Shown in pieces: positions 32,003-34,848 of a stretch of 34,848 nucleotides of DNA. The stretch is taken from the NCBI GenBank assembly GCA_003563455.1, contig PWRV01000241.1, forward strand, positions 1 through 34,848, given 5' to 3'. This stretch comes from Thioalkalivibrio sp. Its GTDB lineage: Bacteria; Pseudomonadota; Gammaproteobacteria; Ectothiorhodospirales; Ectothiorhodospiraceae. The notes under the pieces were generated by a model. It was not told the DNA's origin. It saw only the letters and a list, made by a program, of their open reading frames with translations, and ran no database searches. Every line of letters begins with the position of its first letter. The first letter of the stretch is position 1. The position numbers and the translations under genes are program-made.

Positions 32003-32063
32003 TGCGACCAGAGGCCGCTCCTGCAACCCGGATGCTTCCGTAGGGGCGGCCTCAGGCCGCGAT
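32003..32063. repeat. Inverted pair of REP-like elements (BIME-like) between phaC and purU
   Basis: - copy 32003-32026 (rc ttgcaggagcggcctctggtcgca) and + copy 32039-32063 cgtaggggcggcctcaggccgcgat, 12-nt spacer. Confidence 0.75.
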
Positions 32064-32184
32064 CCATCTCCGTCCGTTCCACAAACTCCCGGGGCCCGGA
32101 TTCCCTCCGTGCACGTCAGGCCTTCAAGCGCTCCACCGAGCCCAGTACACTGCAGCGCTGCCCCGCAAGGTCGCAATCCCGCCA

Positions 32185-33039
32185 ATGAACCAACGCGCTG
32201 AATTCCGCCTGACCGTCTCCTGTCCCGACCGCCTGGGAATCGTCGCCCGGGTGGCGCGCCTGATCGCCGACACCGAGGGCTGGATTACCGAGGCCGCACA
32301 GCACACCGATACCGAAGCCCACTGGTTCTTCATGCGCTGGGTTTTCTCCCTGCCTGACGGCCGCGATGCAGATCTGGGCCGCCGATTCGAGGAGCTGGCG
32401 GGCGAATTCGCGATGCAGTGGTCGCTGGTGCGCACGGATGCCCGGCCGCGAGTCGTTATTCTGGTCAGCCGGGAGCCGCACTGCCTGACAGATCTCCTTG
32501 CCCGCTGGCGCTCAGGGGAACTGCCGATGACGATTCCGGCCATTCTCTCCAACCATCGCGAACTGGAGGAAGTCGCCAGCTGTTACGGGATACCGTTCGA
32601 ATACCTGCCGGTCACGCGCGAGACGCGCCCGCAGGCCTTTGCGCTCCTGCGCGAGCGCCTGCATGCCCACGGTGTCGACACCATCGTACTGGCGCGCTAC
32701 ATGCAGATCCTGCCGCCGGATCTCTGCAGCGAATTCCGGGAACGCGTGATCAACATTCACCACAGTTTTCTGCCGTCCTTCGTGGGCGCGCGTCCGTATC
32801 ATCAGGCCTTCGCCCGGGGAGTGAAGCTGATCGGAGCCACCTGCCACTACGTGACCGAGGACCTCGATGCCGGGCCGATCATCGAGCAGGACGTGGCCCG
32901 CATACGGCACGACGACCAGGTTCAGGATCTGATCCGCAAGGGTCGCGACGTCGAGCGCTGGGTACTCGCGCGGGGTCTGCGCTTCCACCTCGAGGGCAGG
33001 GTGCTGACCCACGGCAACAAGACCATCGTGTTCGACTGA
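32185..33039 (+). CDS. purU: formyltetrahydrofolate deformylase
   Basis: N-terminal ACT-like FRLTVSCPDRLGIVARVARLI; C-terminal VINIHHSFLPSFVGARPYHQAFARGVKLIGATCHYVTEDLDAGPIIEQ. Confidence 0.96.
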   Translation: MNQRAEFRLTVSCPDRLGIVARVARLIADTEGWITEAAQHTDTEAHWFFMRWVFSLPDGRDADLGRRFEELAGEFAMQWSLVRTDARPRVVILVSREPHCLTDLLARWRSGELPMTIPAILSNHRELEEVASCYGIPFEYLPVTRETRPQAFALLRERLHAHGVDTIVLARYMQILPPDLCSEFRERVINIHHSFLPSFVGARPYHQAFARGVKLIGATCHYVTEDLDAGPIIEQDVARIRHDDQVQDLIRKGRDVERWVLARGLRFHLEGRVLTHGNKTIVFD

Positions 33040-33108
33040 TCCGGGAGCGCCGAACCCGGGCAGGCTGCCCGAGCTTGCATTTCCCAGCCGCGGCCACAGA
33101 ATGTCGAC

Positions 33109-33444
33109 ATGAGCAACAACACACGATTCCGCATCCAGTTCATCAACCAGGGGAAGGTCTACGAGATCTTTGCCCGCGAGGTCTACCAGGAGCGGCTCTA
33201 CGGCTTTGTCACGATCGAGGGCCTGCTCTTCGGGGAACGTTCCCAGGTGGTCGTGGACCCGAGTGAAGAGCGGCTCCGCAACGAGTTCGAGGGTGTACAG
33301 CGGTTTCACATCCCGCTGCACGCGGTCATCCGCGTCGACGAGGTCGAGGAAGTGGGTACCGCACGCATCCGCGACATGAGTCCGGGTGGCAACGTGCACG
33401 TACTGCCCGGCGTCGTGCCACCGGGTTCCGGGCGGGGCAAGTAG
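33109..33444 (+). CDS. DUF1820 family protein
   Basis: FRIQFINQGKVYEIFAREVYQERLYGFVTIEGLLFGERSQVVVDPSEERLRNEFEGV pattern recalled for DUF1820. Confidence 0.85.
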   Translation: MSNNTRFRIQFINQGKVYEIFAREVYQERLYGFVTIEGLLFGERSQVVVDPSEERLRNEFEGVQRFHIPLHAVIRVDEVEEVGTARIRDMSPGGNVHVLPGVVPPGSGRGK

Positions 33445-33453
33445 AGTCCGGCG

Positions 33454-33472
33454 GTCGGAAGGGCGTTCCGAC
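33454..33472 (+). terminator. Hairpin downstream of the DUF1820 gene (terminator-like, no T-tract)
   Basis: GTCGGAA-GGGCG-TTCCGAC 7-bp perfect stem, 10 nt after the stop codon. Confidence 0.4.
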
Positions 33473-33580
33473 GTGCCCGGTTCATGCCCCGTTCGGAAGC
33501 GCCAATTGCGGTTTGCGGTGGGCTGGTTTAATCTGCCACGCTTGTCGCGCGGCAAGCGGTTTCGTGTCCGCGCGAATCCC

Positions 33581-33673
<93 letters not shown>

Positions 33674-33843
33674 AATTAAATGAAAACAGTGGCTTACAGT
33701 CGCCTTTTCATTTACGTTACGATGTACCCCACATCAAGAATCCGCTTGGTCCCGCTTGAAGACGGGGGGTACGCAGGCCTGCTCGTTGGTGCGCAGAGGC
33801 GGGGGCATGGCACTTCCCACGCGGGCGCGCCTTACTGCCCTGA

Positions 33844-34155
33844 CCAGATCGTCGTCGCCTGACTGGGGCCTCGGGGGCGGCGTGCCGGGTCCGGCCGCGC
33901 TGGTTTCGCGCTGGCGATGGCTATATCGGGCGCAGCGGGTGGCTTCCGGTTGGCAGGGAACTGGAACACGCCGCTCTGGTGGAACTGGTTGCGACTTTCC
34001 CTGGCGAACGTATCAAGGGGCTGGTTCGTACCGATCGGGGCTGGCAGCAACAAAATACCCTTTTATGCGCGGGCATGTTTGCGGGAAGATATCTTGAGCC
34101 GCCCGGGATCCACCCCTGGACCGGGGCCTGGACCCGGGCCTGGACCCGGGCCTGA
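33844..34155 (+). pseudogene. Start-less open frame, probable remnant of a CobW/COG0523 GTPase C-terminal domain
   Basis: Manual translation gives ...GYIGRSGWLPVGRELEHAALVELVATFPGERIKGLVRTDRGWQQQN...; resembles the CobW_C 'GW...ER.KG..RT..GW' pattern; no start codon or GTPase domain upstream. Confidence 0.4.
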
Positions 34156-34174
34156 ACCCAGTCCTGAGCCGGGG
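34115..34174 (+). repeat. 12-bp tandem repeat, five copies
   Basis: cctggaccgggg / cctggacccggg / cctggacccggg / cctgaacccagt / cctgagccgggg. Confidence 0.92.
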
Positions 34175-34175
34175 T

Positions 34176-34206
34176 GACTTCCGCGAAGTCCGGTGCCATC
34201 CACCGG
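34176..34206. promoter_or_regulatory. Two abutting palindromes upstream of the PA2779-family gene
   Basis: GACTTC-CGC-GAAGTC (34176-34190) and CCGGTG-CCATC-CACCGG (34190-34206). Confidence 0.6.
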
Positions 34207-34232
34207 AATCGCATACACCAGAGGAGAATCAT

Positions 34233-34628
34233 GTGAAGGCAAATCGGCATCCCTCTAGGGTCCCCGTCTTTTTCTTCGCGCTATTGCTGACACTTTTTCC
34301 GATCAGCCCGGTGATGGCCGGGATGCTCGACACCGGTGCGCTGATCCACGCCGCCACCGCCGGTGCTGAAAGGACTGAACTGGTGCAGCGTCTGGGTTCC
34401 CCGGATGTACGCGAGGCCCTGACTCGCATGGGGGTCGATCCGGCCGATGCCGAGAACCGTGTTGCACGGCTGACCGAAGCCGAGGTCGCCGATCTGAACG
34501 CCCGTCTCGATGAACTCCCCGCCGGTGCCGGCGCACTCGAGGTCGCGGTGATCGTGTTCCTCATCCTGGCGGTCACTGACCTGCTCGGAATCACCAACAT
34601 CTTTGCCTTCATACGGCCCTCGCGCTGA
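34233..34628 (+). CDS. PA2779 family protein (small secreted/membrane protein)
   Basis: Signal-like N-terminus; REALTRMGVDPADAENRVARLTEAEVADLNARLDELPAGAGALEVAVIVFLILAVTDLLGITNIFAFI pattern of PA2779-family; GTG start after GGAG. Confidence 0.85.
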   Translation: MKANRHPSRVPVFFFALLLTLFPISPVMAGMLDTGALIHAATAGAERTELVQRLGSPDVREALTRMGVDPADAENRVARLTEAEVADLNARLDELPAGAGALEVAVIVFLILAVTDLLGITNIFAFIRPSR

Positions 34629-34672
34629 CCGAAAGGCCGGTTTCCGCAACTACCCCCAATGCCGGAGGTACG

Positions 34673-34744
34673 ATGAGCACCGATATGAAGGCACTGTTCG
34701 ACAGTCCCTTGACTCCTGTAAGCGTGGAAGTCTGCGCCCATTGA
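34673..34744 (+). CDS. Putative 23-aa small ORF MSTDMKALFDSPLTPVSVEVCAH
   Basis: ATG at 34673 preceded by ccGGAGGtacg RBS, TGA at 34742; not in the supplied ORF track because of length. Confidence 0.45.
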   Translation: MSTDMKALFDSPLTPVSVEVCAH

Positions 34745-34765
34745 CCACCTCAGATGGAGGCGGAC

Positions 34766-34848
34766 ATGAAAATGCGCAAACCCGAATCCCGGCCCGGGTT
34801 CGACCGCGGATCAGCCCGCGGCGAGGAGGGCGTGGAGGTGCTGCTGCA
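34766..34848 (+). CDS. Partial ORF of unknown function running off the window (MKMRKPESRPGFDRGSARGEEGVEVLL...)
   Basis: ATG at 34766 preceded by tGGAGGcggac RBS; open to the window edge. Confidence 0.4.
   Translation, partial: MKMRKPESRPGFDRGSARGEEGVEVLL

Overview
The window is a GC-rich gammaproteobacterial chromosome segment. It looks Ectothiorhodospiraceae/Thioalkalivibrio-like, but that is inferred from gene content and order, not from a search. Bases 1-14.4 kb carry a conserved housekeeping cluster: leuB, asd, fimV, a small membrane protein, truA, trpF, trpB, trpA, accD, folC, a SPOR-domain dedD-like gene, cvpA and purF. A YkuD-type L,D-transpeptidase without a visible signal peptide follows. 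Next is an intergenic cluster of REP-like palindromes, then an orphan iscR with a candidate IscR operator. A convergent TgpA/DUF58/MoxR module comes after that, then an MCE/Mla-like lipid-transport operon with an N-terminal STAS fusion on the permease and a PqiC-like lipoprotein. Further on are gpx, tadA, mltF and a full class III polyhydroxyalkanoate locus (phaB, phaP, phaR, phaA divergent from phaE, phaC). The window ends with purU, a DUF1820 gene, tRNA-Ser(GGA), a decayed region downstream of the tRNA with a probable CobW/COG0523 fragment, a 12-bp tandem repeat, a PA2779-family gene with an unusual leader, and a 23-codon small ORF at the right edge. Most of the window is ordinary. The items most worth checking are the unrecognised small ORF and leader at the right end, the regulatory architecture of the pha locus (including a basic tail on PhaE), the IscR site with the iscR/tgpA convergent overlap, and the two REP-like clusters. 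I did not find strong evidence for a completely new multi-gene system. The best candidate for one begins at the right edge and is cut by the window.
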